64,000 bases of DNA, taken from Lewinellaceae bacterium (GTDB lineage Bacteria; Bacteroidota; Bacteroidia; Chitinophagales; Saprospiraceae). Of this stretch, positions 25,901 to 34,100 are shown one piece after another (position 1 is the first letter of the stretch; each line of letters starts with the position of its first letter). The translations under genes and the position numbers were made by a program. The notes below the pieces were generated by a model. It worked only from the letters and a program-made list of their open reading frames with translations. It ran no database searches and had not been told where the DNA came from. The stretch is taken from the NCBI GenBank assembly GCA_020636435.1, contig JACJXX010000002.1:2914001-2978000 (forward strand), read 5' to 3'.

Positions 25901-28442
25901 AGGGGGCAGCGGCATGTATGCCTACAGTTGGAATACAACGCCACCCATTACAACGGCTACCGCTTCGGGCTTAACGGCCGGCGTTTACGAATTGACGGTA
26001 ACCGACAGCCAGGGGTGTACGGCCATAGCCGGGGAAACGTTGAATGAACCTCCTGCCCTGGAACTGGAATTCAACGCAACCGACGCCACCTGCGCCGGCC
26101 TTGCCGATGGCAGCGCCCAGGCTGTCGCCACCGGAGGCAACGGCAACCTCAGCTTCTCCTGGGATTCCGGCAGCAACAGCAACGCTTTGTCCAACCTGAT
26201 AGCCGGCTCCTATTGCGTAACGGTGACGGACGCCAACGGCTGCCAGGCAACGGGATGTACCGAAGTAGGAGCGCCGGCTGCCCTTCAGGTAGATTCCATT
26301 AGCATCAATCCCGTGCGTTGCAACGGAGAGGAATCGGGAAGCGCCACCATTTATATTTCCGGCGGCGACGGCAGCTACAGCTATCAATGGAATGACAACC
26401 TGGCGCAGATCAGCCGGTCGGCCACCCTGCTGGCCGCCGACACCTATACCGTAGTCGTTACTGACGGCAACGGTTGCCAGGTGACGGCTCAGGCCACCGT
26501 CCCGGAACCCGAACCGCTGGCAGCCACCTTTTCCAACCAGGATGCCTCCTGCAAAGGCTTTAACGACGGCGCCTCGACCGTGACAGCAACCGGAGGCGTT
26601 GGGGCATATACCTACACCTGGCAGGATGGACAATCCACCAGTACTGCGCAGGAGCTGGCTGCCAACACCTACAACCTGACCATAACAGACGCCAACGGCT
26701 GCACCCTGGAAGCCTCCACCAGCATCGGCGAGCCGGCAACCGCCGTGACCGCCGCCATCACCCAGGGCCGCCAGGGCTGCTTTGGCCAAAGCGACAATGA
26801 GTTGACCGTCGCCGGCAGCGGCGGCAGCAGCGCCGCTTATTCCTACCTGTGGAGCGACGGGCAAACCACCGCCACCGCCACCGGGCTGGATTCTGTTGCC
26901 TATTCGGTGACCGTGACGGACAGCAACGGCTGCGAGGCAGTGGCCACCGCCACTCCGAAGGACTTTGAGCGGCTCACCTTCCTGGTCATCCCGGAACCGC
27001 CTTCCTGCAATGGTTACGCCGACGGGCGCCTGGGCGTCAACGACATTTCCGGCGGAGCCGGCTCCGTTTTAGAAGATTACTCCTTCATTTGGAGCAACGG
27101 CGCCACCGGGCCTACTGCCAACAACCTCCTGGGCGGGGTCACTTATTCCGTAACGGCCACCGACAGCCGAGGCTGCACCGCCACCCGGATGAAACTGCTG
27201 ACCCAGCCACAGCCGATTACCTTCGAGCTCGCCGCAAATGATGCCCGCTGTTTTGGCAACGAGGACGGCTCCATTGCAGTAAACAATATCAATGGCGATT
27301 TTCCTCCCTATACCTACGCCTGGAGTGACGGGCAGCAAACTGCTACCGCTCAGGATTTGCCTGCCGGGCCGTACAGCGTGACCGTAACCGATGCCCAGGG
27401 CTGCTTCGCTTCCCGTACGGCCGCCGTTGCCCAGCCGGCGCCTCTGGAAGTCAATTTCGAGAAAGAAGACAACCCCTGCTTTGGCGACAGCAAAGGGAGT
27501 ATTGACATAGGAATAAAAGGAGGCGTGCCCGGTTATTCCATAATGTGGTCCACCGGCGACACCAACACTTCCCTCAGCAGCCTGCCCGCCGGGGAATACA
27601 TCGTGACCGTAACCGACCAGAATGGCTGTGAAATGGAAGTCTCCAACATCATAGAAGAACCTGATCCGCTGGAGGCTAGCCTGGCGAAAAAAGACCCTAC
27701 CTGCTTTGGTTTTCAGGACGGGGCCATTACCATTGCTCCCAGTGGCGGAACCCCTCCCTACCGGTACAGCCTGGACGGCGATTTCTTCAGCGGCTCCAGC
27801 ATGCTGATCGGCCTGAAGGCCAATGAGTACAACGTGCGCATCCGCGACGCCAAAGGTTGCAGTTTCTCCAAACGGATCGAACTGACGAACCCTGCCCCCT
27901 TTGCCGTTACTACGGGAGCGGACGACTACACCATCGCTCTGGGAGACACGCTGGCCCTGGCCGGCAGCGCGCAGAATGCCGCCGGAACGCCGGAATACAT
28001 CTGGATGGCGCCCTACGAAGGAACGCTGGACTGCAACGAATGCCAGGCTACCCGAGCCTTTCCGGGCACTTCCATACTGTACGAGCTTTACGGCATCGAC
28101 GAAAATGGATGCGAATCCACCCACAAATTTTATGTCTATGTGCAAAAGGATAGAATAGTTGCCGTCCCTACCGGCTTCACGCCCAATGGAGATAATACCA
28201 ACGACATCCTGCGCGTACACGGCAAAGACGGCACCATGGTCAAGAGGTTCCAGGTTTTTGACCGCTGGGGCGAACTTTTGTACCAGGAAACGGACTTCCC
28301 CATCAACTCCGAAACCATCGGATGGGACGGCTCCTTCCGGGGGCAGCCGGCCAACGGCGGGGTCTACATCTGGTATGTGGTTGTAGAGTACGAGGACGGC
28401 ATGGAGGAAGCCTTTCGTGGGCACAGCACGTTGATCCGATAA
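22941..28442 (+). CDS. SprB-repeat gliding/adhesion protein, T9SS type B sorted
   Basis: An 1833-residue secreted surface protein. The ATG at 22941 begins the signal peptide (MSISTKIMAPVVAAVFLLAA). The order is a CUB-like domain (about 39-147), a PKD domain (about 195-250, WDFGDGT), two proprotein-convertase P-like domains (about 313-483 and 606-736; DLDVELECPNG and DLDLYLEAPSG), a fibronectin-like spacer, and ten SprB repeats (about 895-1640) marked by C.G...G.......GG...Y.Y.W. The gliding-motility-associated C-terminal domain (about 1738-1833; FTPNGDNTNDILRV, FDRWGELLYQ, NGGVYIWYV) directs type B T9SS export. SprB moves on the surface of gliding flavobacteria. A PorP/SprF-like gene follows directly, as for sprB-sprF pairs. 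Whether this cell glides is not shown. Confidence 0.93.
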   Translation: MSISTKIMAPVVAAVFLLAAIPAVSQTIVMGTQSSVNTCGGLFVDSGGNNAGYSPNESSTITICPDLPGDYIQLNFSGVDISTEDAFCFYDGQDTNAPQLDCYADNLGTNQTFILQATAANSTGCLTLTFESDGAIEGDGWNADIRCITACQNIFVDLASTDPPVMPADTGWINICPGDRVSFLGQGSYPQNGVDYQHSDLTSEFTWDFGDGTMAVGPDVSHVYDEPGGYIVQLAIEDQRGCRSLNFINQRIRVATYPDFSTGNLPDEICVGDTVSLNASVDTLDANSVISVVSTEGSFQTSGVLSDSLALPDGTGADYSTSISFTNFAPGQTLTDISQLLGICVSMEHSWMYDLDVELECPNGTSVILQDQEFISNEVHLGEPYEADDNNTPNPPGQGVGYDYCWTPTSTNGTWTEFAQSNDPGGIADYTLPSGDYESFESLNALVGCPLNGEWTIIVTDRWASDNGWIFEWSIDFDASLYPELETYRPQFTDFEWKYTPSILEYSADSLSIMASPQNAGTASYNFIVTDDYGCMHDTSVSITVLPFSHPDCHNCSENLSPVPDTTVCEGEPVTLDVAADIPAESAITFEAVPQEPFGNGNYPPASPFESVIAINSIAPTTLADPLNQIVSVCINIQTNWNDDLDLYLEAPSGQLLELSTGNGGGSDNYSNTCFTPSALTPITGGTGPFTGDFQPEGNWNALQGATINGDWKLIASDRIAPNDVGEFLSWSITFNSTNEVTYAWTGAGLSCTDCPAPVATPSATTTYTVNTDDSYGCTYSDMITVEVVNDIPAPVVSCEQNEDGSLTFSWQPVGNFTQYEFNASLNGVASGWQGPVSLNSYTADNLSFGDEVFLEVRVFVANNQGCTVNTGSGTCVSDACALSASLLDAPVGVSCFGASDGAATLQAAGGLSPLQYLLNGNPAGANGDFTGLIAGDYEAVAIDADGCRDTVLFNISEPDSISIGIQASRLIDCNGAATGELQAAVQGGSGMYAYSWNTTPPITTATASGLTAGVYELTVTDSQGCTAIAGETLNEPPALELEFNATDATCAGLADGSAQAVATGGNGNLSFSWDSGSNSNALSNLIAGSYCVTVTDANGCQATGCTEVGAPAALQVDSISINPVRCNGEESGSATIYISGGDGSYSYQWNDNLAQISRSATLLAADTYTVVVTDGNGCQVTAQATVPEPEPLAATFSNQDASCKGFNDGASTVTATGGVGAYTYTWQDGQSTSTAQELAANTYNLTITDANGCTLEASTSIGEPATAVTAAITQGRQGCFGQSDNELTVAGSGGSSAAYSYLWSDGQTTATATGLDSVAYSVTVTDSNGCEAVATATPKDFERLTFLVIPEPPSCNGYADGRLGVNDISGGAGSVLEDYSFIWSNGATGPTANNLLGGVTYSVTATDSRGCTATRMKLLTQPQPITFELAANDARCFGNEDGSIAVNNINGDFPPYTYAWSDGQQTATAQDLPAGPYSVTVTDAQGCFASRTAAVAQPAPLEVNFEKEDNPCFGDSKGSIDIGIKGGVPGYSIMWSTGDTNTSLSSLPAGEYIVTVTDQNGCEMEVSNIIEEPDPLEASLAKKDPTCFGFQDGAITIAPSGGTPPYRYSLDGDFFSGSSMLIGLKANEYNVRIRDAKGCSFSKRIELTNPAPFAVTTGADDYTIALGDTLALAGSAQNAAGTPEYIWMAPYEGTLDCNECQATRAFPGTSILYELYGIDENGCESTHKFYVYVQKDRIVAVPTGFTPNGDNTNDILRVHGKDGTMVKRFQVFDRWGELLYQETDFPINSETIGWDGSFRGQPANGGVYIWYVVVEYEDGMEEAFRGHSTLIR

Positions 28443-28447
28443 AATTT

Positions 28448-28525
28448 AAAATGTAAAACCGCAAAACCGCGAAACCGCAAAACCGCAAAACCGCAAAATG
28501 TAAAAGCACCTGCGGTTTTGCGGTT
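28448..28525. repeat. AAAACCGC octamer array with inverted arm, flanked by direct repeats
   Basis: Five tandem octamers run from 28455 to 28494 (four AAAACCGC, one GAAACCGC). An inverted copy, GCGGTTTTGCGGTT, is at 28512-28525. AAAATGTAAAA occurs on both sides of the tandem block (28448-28458 and 28495-28505). The element starts 6 bases after the adhesin stop and could form a hairpin between it and the sprF-like gene. Confidence 0.75.
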
Positions 28526-28551
28526 AATAAACTGACTTAAACCGATTAACT

Positions 28552-29616
28552 ATGCGTTCAAATATTACCCTTTTTGCATACTTCTGCCTATGCTGCTTCC
28601 TGGCCACTCCCCGGAAAGCCCAGGCGCAGGACCCCCGTTTTTCTCAGTTTTACGCCGCCCCCGCAGAACTCAACCCGGCCATGATCGGCGTCTACGAAGG
28701 CAAGTTCCGGATCGTGGCCAACTACCGGGAGCTGTATTCCAGCATACTGGACAAAAATGCATTCCGGACCATCGCCGCCAGCTTTGACATGCGGCAGCGC
28801 GTTCAGCAACAAGACTACTTTGGCTTTGGCTTCAGCGTGCTGCGCGACGAGGCGGGCCTTTCAGAGTTCCACCGCACCAAGGCCAACCTCGGCGCTTCCT
28901 TTATGAAGCAGCTGGGCGGCAGCCGCTACGCCACATACGACCAGTACCTCGTCGCCGGGGCCCAACTCGGTTTTGGCCAGCACGGCCTCAACTGGCAGAA
29001 GCTCTGGTTCAGCGAACAGTTCGATACCGGCGGAGGCTTCATCGACGCCAGTGCGCCATCGGGGGAAAACTTCGACAAACGAACCACCGACCTGTACCTC
29101 GATTTCAATGCCGGCTTGCTTTGGTATGTCTTGTTTGACGACCACCTGAGCCTCTACGCAGGCGGCGCGCTGCACCACCTCAACAGCCCCAACGTCTCCT
29201 TCCTGGAAGGCAGCGAAGACAACCTCAATACCCGCTGGACCGCCCACGCCGGCGGCGAAATCCCCTTCACCCGGGAACTGAGCCTGCTGCCCGCTGTGGC
29301 TGTGATGGGCCAGAATACTTATTTCAGCACCACCGTCGGCGCCAACTTCCGCTACACCAACCGGGAGTGGAAAGAAGTGGCCATCCGGGCGGGAGGCTGG
29401 GTACACCTTTCCAACGAACTGGAAAGCGGAGTGGCGATGGACGCCGTGGTGGCCACCGCCATTCTGGAAATGGAGCGCTGGAACTTCGGGATCAGCTACG
29501 ACGTGACGACCTCCCTGCTGGCCTCGGCCAACAATTCGCGGGGGGCGTTTGAATTGTCGTTTATTTATACGCATCCTGCCCAGTGGCGGAGTTCGGTGAA
29601 ATGCCCTAATTTCTAA
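28552..29616 (+). CDS. PorP/SprF family T9SS outer-membrane protein
   Basis: A 354-residue protein with a signal peptide ending near KAQAQD and the family opening DPRFSQFYAAPAELNPAMIGVYEGKFR. That opening is diagnostic of the PorP/SprF family (TIGR03519). The remainder has beta-barrel-like strands and a C-terminal GAFELSFIYTHP strand. SprF-type proteins help deliver or anchor type B T9SS substrates, and the position right after the SprB-repeat gene fits that role. The 109-bp gap contains the AAAACCGC hairpin, so expression of the pair might be uneven. Confidence 0.9.
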   Translation: MRSNITLFAYFCLCCFLATPRKAQAQDPRFSQFYAAPAELNPAMIGVYEGKFRIVANYRELYSSILDKNAFRTIAASFDMRQRVQQQDYFGFGFSVLRDEAGLSEFHRTKANLGASFMKQLGGSRYATYDQYLVAGAQLGFGQHGLNWQKLWFSEQFDTGGGFIDASAPSGENFDKRTTDLYLDFNAGLLWYVLFDDHLSLYAGGALHHLNSPNVSFLEGSEDNLNTRWTAHAGGEIPFTRELSLLPAVAVMGQNTYFSTTVGANFRYTNREWKEVAIRAGGWVHLSNELESGVAMDAVVATAILEMERWNFGISYDVTTSLLASANNSRGAFELSFIYTHPAQWRSSVKCPNF

Positions 29617-29681
29617 AAGGGCTTGATTTTTTCAAAAAAAACCAGCATATTATAAAGGCTAATTCATCGCATTTGATTGTG

Positions 29682-29722
29682 CTGCCTGCTCCTGGTTCTC
29701 TTAGGAGCAGGCAGTTTGTTTT
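29682..29722 (+). terminator. Intrinsic terminator after the SprF-like gene
   Basis: A perfect 12-bp stem (CTGCCTGCTCCT at 29682-29693, AGGAGCAGGCAG at 29703-29714) with a 9-base loop, followed by TTTGTTTT. Confidence 0.85.
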
Positions 29723-29780
29723 GGAGCCAAGGGAATGAAGGAAAGAAGGATTGATTATCCGCCACCTTTCAAAGAACGCT

Positions 29781-29788
29781 TATCTTTG
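29781..29788 (+). promoter_or_regulatory. TAnnTTTG -7 box almost abutting a start codon
   Basis: TATCTTTG ends only 4 bases before the ATG of the RNA methyltransferase gene. If used, transcription would begin at or next to the start codon, giving a leaderless or nearly leaderless mRNA. Confidence 0.5.
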
Positions 29789-29792
29789 CCCC

Positions 29793-30335
29793 ATGAAAGA
29801 AAGGCAATTAGATTTCCGGGACGAACGCCCCCGGGATATGGAATTATACCTTAAAGACGTCCGGGAAAACCGGTTTCCCCTCAGCCTGCTGCTCGACCAT
29901 GTAGAAGACACCCGCAACCTGGGCGCTTTGTTCCGGCTGGCCGACGCGGCCCGAGTGCAGCACCTTTGGGCTCTGGGAAAGCCCGATTTGTTTGATAGCA
30001 AGATCGTCCGAAGGGTGTCGCGCTCGGCCATGGCCTATGTGCCGCACAGCGCCATAGGCCTCAACGGCGCCCGGAAACTGGCCCAACAGCAAACCCTGGT
30101 GGCGCTGGAGATCACCGAACACAGCATTCCTTACACCGAGTACCAGCCTCAGGGCCCCTGCATTTTAGTAATCGGCAATGAGAAGGACGGCGTCTCCGGA
30201 GAACTGCTCGCCCTCTGCCAAACCAGCATCCACATACCCATGTATGGGGTGAATACGTCGATGAATGTGGCCATGGCGACGGCTATTGCGGTTTATGGTT
30301 TGTTGGCCCGGTTGTATCTGCCGAATCTGCGTTAA
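29793..30335 (+). CDS. TrmH/SpoU-family RNA 2'-O-methyltransferase
   Basis: A 180-residue SPOUT-class enzyme. It has the family motifs in order: LLLDHVEDTRNLGALFRLADAA (motif 1 region), LVIGNEKDGVSGELLALC (motif 2) and IPMYGVNTSMNVAMATAIAVYG (motif 3), which together form the knotted SAM site. There is no separate N-terminal RNA-binding domain, as in tRNA-type TrmH proteins. The RNA substrate (tRNA Gm18 or an rRNA site) is not predictable. The ATG at 29793 avoids 14 extra residues that would overlap the promoter box. It is followed after 63 bases by a second methyltransferase gene. Confidence 0.88.
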   Translation: MKERQLDFRDERPRDMELYLKDVRENRFPLSLLLDHVEDTRNLGALFRLADAARVQHLWALGKPDLFDSKIVRRVSRSAMAYVPHSAIGLNGARKLAQQQTLVALEITEHSIPYTEYQPQGPCILVIGNEKDGVSGELLALCQTSIHIPMYGVNTSMNVAMATAIAVYGLLARLYLPNLR

Positions 30336-30398
30336 TCCGCGTTGCATCCCTCCATTTTTCCACAAATATCTCTATTTTCCGCTCCAGAAGGAATCGCT

Positions 30399-31235
30399 AT
30401 GAAATGGATCGTTATGCACCTTAGGCTAACCTGGAAATACCTGCAGTACTACTGGCGGGCCAGGACCCGCTACGGCCTGCATTCGCCTTTCGTGTACGAG
30501 TTGGTGGAAAACACGGTGGAGGATAGCCGAACCTTCTACGCCTTTCCCATCATCGAGGGCCTGCGCCGCCTATTGCTGCGGGATGACACCCAGATCACCA
30601 TCACCGACCACGGCGCCGGCTCGAAAGTAGAATCAGGTACCCGGCGCAAGGTAAGCAGCCTCGCCCGCCATTCGGCTATCAGCCCGGCCACCGGGCGGCT
30701 TTTGTTCCGGCTGGTGCACTTCACCAAGCCCGCTACCCTGCTGGAACTGGGTACTTCGCTGGGCCTTTCCACCGCCTACCAGGCGGCGGCGGCCCTTCAA
30801 TCTGCGATGATCACCATCGAAGGCTGCCCGGAAACGGCGGCGCTGGCCCGGCAACATTTTCAACAGCTAAACCTGCCCAACGTGCGCCTGCTCGACGGCA
30901 CTTTCCGGGAGAAGCTGCCCGAAGCGCTTAGAGAACTGAAACGCCTGGACTACCTCTACCTCGATGGCGACCACCGGCGCGGCGCCAGCCTGGAATATTT
31001 TGAGCTATGCCTGCCCTATGCCCACGCCGGCAGCGTATTCGCGATTGCCGACATCCACTGGTCGGGCGAGATGGAAAGAGCATGGGGGGAGATGCGCCGC
31101 CACCCCAGGGTGAGCCTGTCGGTGGACCTCTTCCACGTCGGCCTGTTGTTCTTCCGGAAGAAACAGCGGGAAAAGGAGCATTTTACGGTCATTAAGGCGT
31201 CGTGGAAACCGTGGCGGATGGGGTTTTTCAGGTAA
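30399..31235 (+). CDS. Class I SAM-dependent methyltransferase
   Basis: A 278-residue protein. The N-terminal part is helical and aromatic (WKYLQYYWRARTRYGLHSPF), followed by a Rossmann methyltransferase core with LLELGTSLGLSTAYQAAA (SAM motif), ITIEGCPETAALARQHF and LDYLYLDGDHRRGASLEYF. The DGDH motif resembles metal-dependent O-methyltransferases. The HSPFVYELV opening is shared by an uncharacterised Bacteroidota group. The substrate is unknown. The start at 30399 has an AAGGA stretch 7-8 bases upstream; 30414 is an alternative ATG. It is convergent with the twin-AAA gene, with a 6-bp GGTGGC/GCCACC stem in the gap. Confidence 0.8.
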   Translation: MKWIVMHLRLTWKYLQYYWRARTRYGLHSPFVYELVENTVEDSRTFYAFPIIEGLRRLLLRDDTQITITDHGAGSKVESGTRRKVSSLARHSAISPATGRLLFRLVHFTKPATLLELGTSLGLSTAYQAAAALQSAMITIEGCPETAALARQHFQQLNLPNVRLLDGTFREKLPEALRELKRLDYLYLDGDHRRGASLEYFELCLPYAHAGSVFAIADIHWSGEMERAWGEMRRHPRVSLSVDLFHVGLLFFRKKQREKEHFTVIKASWKPWRMGFFR

Positions 31236-31296
31236 TTTCTGCGGAGGCGGCATCTTTTTCCAGGTGGCAACTTAACGGGAAGGCGCCACCCTCAGG

Positions 31297-33936
31297 CTAC
31301 TCCGTAGCCCCGCGGCGGAAACCGATAGATTTCTTATTGAAAGTAAACGTGCTCTTGTCCGTCTTAAAGGGCAGCACATCTTCCAGCGTCAGTATGTTGG
31401 CCGGGGTGGCGGCCCGGTCTTCCGGCGCGAGGGCGGCCAGGCGCAGGTTGTGGTTCTTGATGGCCTCGTTGACGATATTGCGCACCGTGCGGGCGTTGCC
31501 GAAGTATTTGTCGCGGTATTCGTGCAGGAAAGCGAGGTATTCCTTGATGTGTTCTTCCGCATCCGGCGTCGGCACGACGCCTTCTTCCGACAGCATCTGC
31601 AGGGCAATGCGGTTCAGTTCTTTAGGGGTATAATCTTCAAACTTGAGGATTTTGTCGAAGCGGGAATTCAGGCCCGGGTTGGCTTTGAGGAATGCCTCCA
31701 TATTGTCGGGATAGCCGGCGACAAAGACGAAGAACCGGCCGCGGTGGTCTTCCATGCGCTTGAGCAGGGTCTGGATGGACTCGTCGCCAAAGTCGCCGCC
31801 GCTGCCGGAGCGCATGGTCAGCGAGTAAGCCTCGTCGATAAACAATACGCCGCCCATAGATTCGTCGATGCGCTCGGCGGTCTTGATCGCCGTTTGGCCT
31901 ACGTGGCCGGCGACCAGCCCCTGCCGGTCGGTTTCTACCATGTGGCCCCGCTCCAGCACGCCGAGAGATTTGTAGATTTGGGTGAGGATGCGCGCCACAG
32001 TCGTTTTGCCGGTGCCGGGGTTGCCGATGAAGACGGTATGCAGGAAAAAGCTGTTCAGCACATCGCGGTTGGTTTCCCGGTAGAAGCGCACCAGGCGGAC
32101 CAGCTCGCTGATCTGCGCCTTGATGTTTTCCATGCCGACGAGGCGGTACAACTTGTCGAGAGACTCTTTCAGTAGCGGTTCATCCACCGGGATGTTGGGC
32201 AGTTCCGGCTTGGCTTCGACATCGATCTTTTCCACATCGCCCAGGCGGACCAGGGAAAGCTTCTCCTTGTCCATAATATGGGGGTTTTCGTCAGACATGA
32301 TGCGGAGGCCCAGGTTGATCTTGGATTTTTCGATCAGGTCGTAGACAAAGCGGGCATTGCCGAAGGAGCGGTCGCGCTTGCGGAAGGCGTTGATGATGAT
32401 CTCGTCTATTTTCTTTTTGGCTTTTTCGGTCAGCACCACTCCTTTTTCCCGGCAGGCGAAGTCGGCGATATGCGACAGTTCCTGGGGCAGGTAGTCGGAA
32501 AATTCGAAATACAGCTTGAAACGGGACTTCAGCCCCGGGTTAGAGTCCAGGAAATGTTTCATTTCCTTGGGGTAGCCCGCGACGATCACCGCCAGGTCGC
32601 CCGGACCGTTCGACATTTCCTTGACCAGTATCTCAATCACTTCCCGGCCAAAATCTTTGCTGTCGTCGTTGGAACGCGCCAGGGCGTAGGCCTCGTCGAT
32701 GAACAGCACCCCACCCCTCGCCTTTTCGATGGCCTCTTTTACCTTGGGGGCCGTTTGGCCGATGTATTCTCCCACCAGGTCGACGCGGTCTACTTCGTGC
32801 ACGTGCCCTTTGGTGAGCAGGCCCATTTTTTTGTAAAGCAGGCCCATCATTTTAGCCACGGTCGTCTTGCCCGTCCCCGGGTTGCCGATGAAAACGGAAT
32901 GGACATTGATCTCCTCTTTTTCGCGGAAGCCTTTTTCCTTTCGAAGCTGAAGGAACTGTATGTACTTGGCGTGGTCGAGCACCTGCGACTTGATGGCGTC
33001 CAGGCCGATCAGGGCGTCGAGGCGGACCATTACCTCCTCAAAAGTTTGGTTAAACCCTTCGTCGGGAGCGAGAATGACGGGAGACTGCCGGTCGGGCAAC
33101 AAAACGCCGGCCACCCCTTCTTCAAACTCTTCGGCTACTTCAAAAGGCACCACTGCCAGCAGCTTATCCATAAAAACGATCTCCGCCGTATAGCGGTCCT
33201 TGCGCCAGGAGCCTTTGACATTGGAGCCCCAGCCGGCCGTGATGCGGATGATTTCATCCCGTTTATCGATGCGTTGCAGGCGCACCACCTGCCCTTTCAG
33301 TTCCCGGGCGTCGTTGTAGAACTTGGTGAACAGCTCGCAGTGCCAGGCCTTGTCGCCATGCAGGTTGCGCAGGGAAATTTCTACGTAGATGTAGCGGGTT
33401 TCTTCACTGCTGAAAGTTTTGTAGTAAATTCGTTCATCCTCGATGACGTCATCATAAGGCCCTTCGTAGAGCTTCAGCGACTGCACATCCAGATAGGCGT
33501 TTTCCCTGGGCAGCGCCTCCTGGCCGGCTTCCTCCACGTAAAAATATTTGGTAGCCACTTTCTCTCCCTCTACCCAGGCTTCCCAGTAATAAGTTCCTTT
33601 CTTCCAGAATGCCCCTTCATTCTTATTGCCCCACCCTTCGCGGATATACATGATGTGGTCGTACTTGCTCACCTTGCGCCGGAACGGCAGGGAACAGAGT
33701 AGCTTGGGGGACTTCTTCATGATATAACACTTCAGTTCTACCTCTACTTCCCAGTCTTCCACATCAAAAAGCTTGTTGTAGAAAGAGAGTTCGGCGTAGA
33801 CATAGGTAGTCTCAAACCGGTCGAATACCTGGCGGTACTTTTTCTTGTTGTCCGCCAGCCATTCCGTGGAGGCATAGACTTTCAGTTCACGGAATTTGAA
33901 CTTTTTTATTTCCGGATGGAGGTATTCTTCGGCCAT
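31297..33936 (-). CDS. Twin-AAA (CbxX/SpoVK-type) ATPase with duplicated beta N-domains
   Basis: An 879-residue cytosolic protein built from two internal duplications. Residues 11-135 and 148-268 are two copies of a ~120-residue beta domain; both contain REGWGN/TAGWGS and GAFWKKGTYYWEAW/GSWRKDRYTAEIVF patterns. Two CbxX/CfqX-type AAA+ modules follow, each with Walker A GNPGTGKTTVA (first at about 351-361), Walker B GGVLFIDEAY and a VAGYP sensor region followed by NPGL.SRF. Both modules look intact. Relatives remodel Rubisco (CbbX) or act in sporulation (SpoVK), but the substrate here is unknown. The ATG at 33936 precedes a coherent N-domain; an upstream start would add 24 Lys/Asn-rich residues. 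A small hairpin (GGCTAC-TCC-GTAGCC, 31295-31309) spans the stop codon. Confidence 0.88.
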   Translation of the reverse strand: MAEEYLHPEIKKFKFRELKVYASTEWLADNKKKYRQVFDRFETTYVYAELSFYNKLFDVEDWEVEVELKCYIMKKSPKLLCSLPFRRKVSKYDHIMYIREGWGNKNEGAFWKKGTYYWEAWVEGEKVATKYFYVEEAGQEALPRENAYLDVQSLKLYEGPYDDVIEDERIYYKTFSSEETRYIYVEISLRNLHGDKAWHCELFTKFYNDARELKGQVVRLQRIDKRDEIIRITAGWGSNVKGSWRKDRYTAEIVFMDKLLAVVPFEVAEEFEEGVAGVLLPDRQSPVILAPDEGFNQTFEEVMVRLDALIGLDAIKSQVLDHAKYIQFLQLRKEKGFREKEEINVHSVFIGNPGTGKTTVAKMMGLLYKKMGLLTKGHVHEVDRVDLVGEYIGQTAPKVKEAIEKARGGVLFIDEAYALARSNDDSKDFGREVIEILVKEMSNGPGDLAVIVAGYPKEMKHFLDSNPGLKSRFKLYFEFSDYLPQELSHIADFACREKGVVLTEKAKKKIDEIIINAFRKRDRSFGNARFVYDLIEKSKINLGLRIMSDENPHIMDKEKLSLVRLGDVEKIDVEAKPELPNIPVDEPLLKESLDKLYRLVGMENIKAQISELVRLVRFYRETNRDVLNSFFLHTVFIGNPGTGKTTVARILTQIYKSLGVLERGHMVETDRQGLVAGHVGQTAIKTAERIDESMGGVLFIDEAYSLTMRSGSGGDFGDESIQTLLKRMEDHRGRFFVFVAGYPDNMEAFLKANPGLNSRFDKILKFEDYTPKELNRIALQMLSEEGVVPTPDAEEHIKEYLAFLHEYRDKYFGNARTVRNIVNEAIKNHNLRLAALAPEDRAATPANILTLEDVLPFKTDKSTFTFNKKSIGFRRGATE

Positions 33937-34040
33937 TCCGTTTGATCCGTTTTTTTGTTTAACTTTTAAAGATAAAAAAACAGCGTGTTGAGGGTTGTTT
34001 TTTTCCATTAAATTTTAAAAAAAAGAAACGAACAAACATA

Positions 34041-34075
34041 AAGAAAGTGCGCCGGCTGACGCCGGCACACTTCTT
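34041..34075 (-). terminator. Strong hairpin after the DUF4397 gene
   Basis: AAGTGCGCCGGC and GCCGGCACACTT pair around a TGAC loop with one mismatch, extended by AAG/CTT. On the minus strand it lies about 26 bases after the stop at 34101. Confidence 0.8.
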
Positions 34076-34100
34076 CAAACCACCTATTTAAGTAACCATT

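Noticed and set aside
32278..33702. Plus-strand open frame of about 470 codons
   Set aside because: Antisense to the twin-AAA gene, which has two intact Walker A/B sets.
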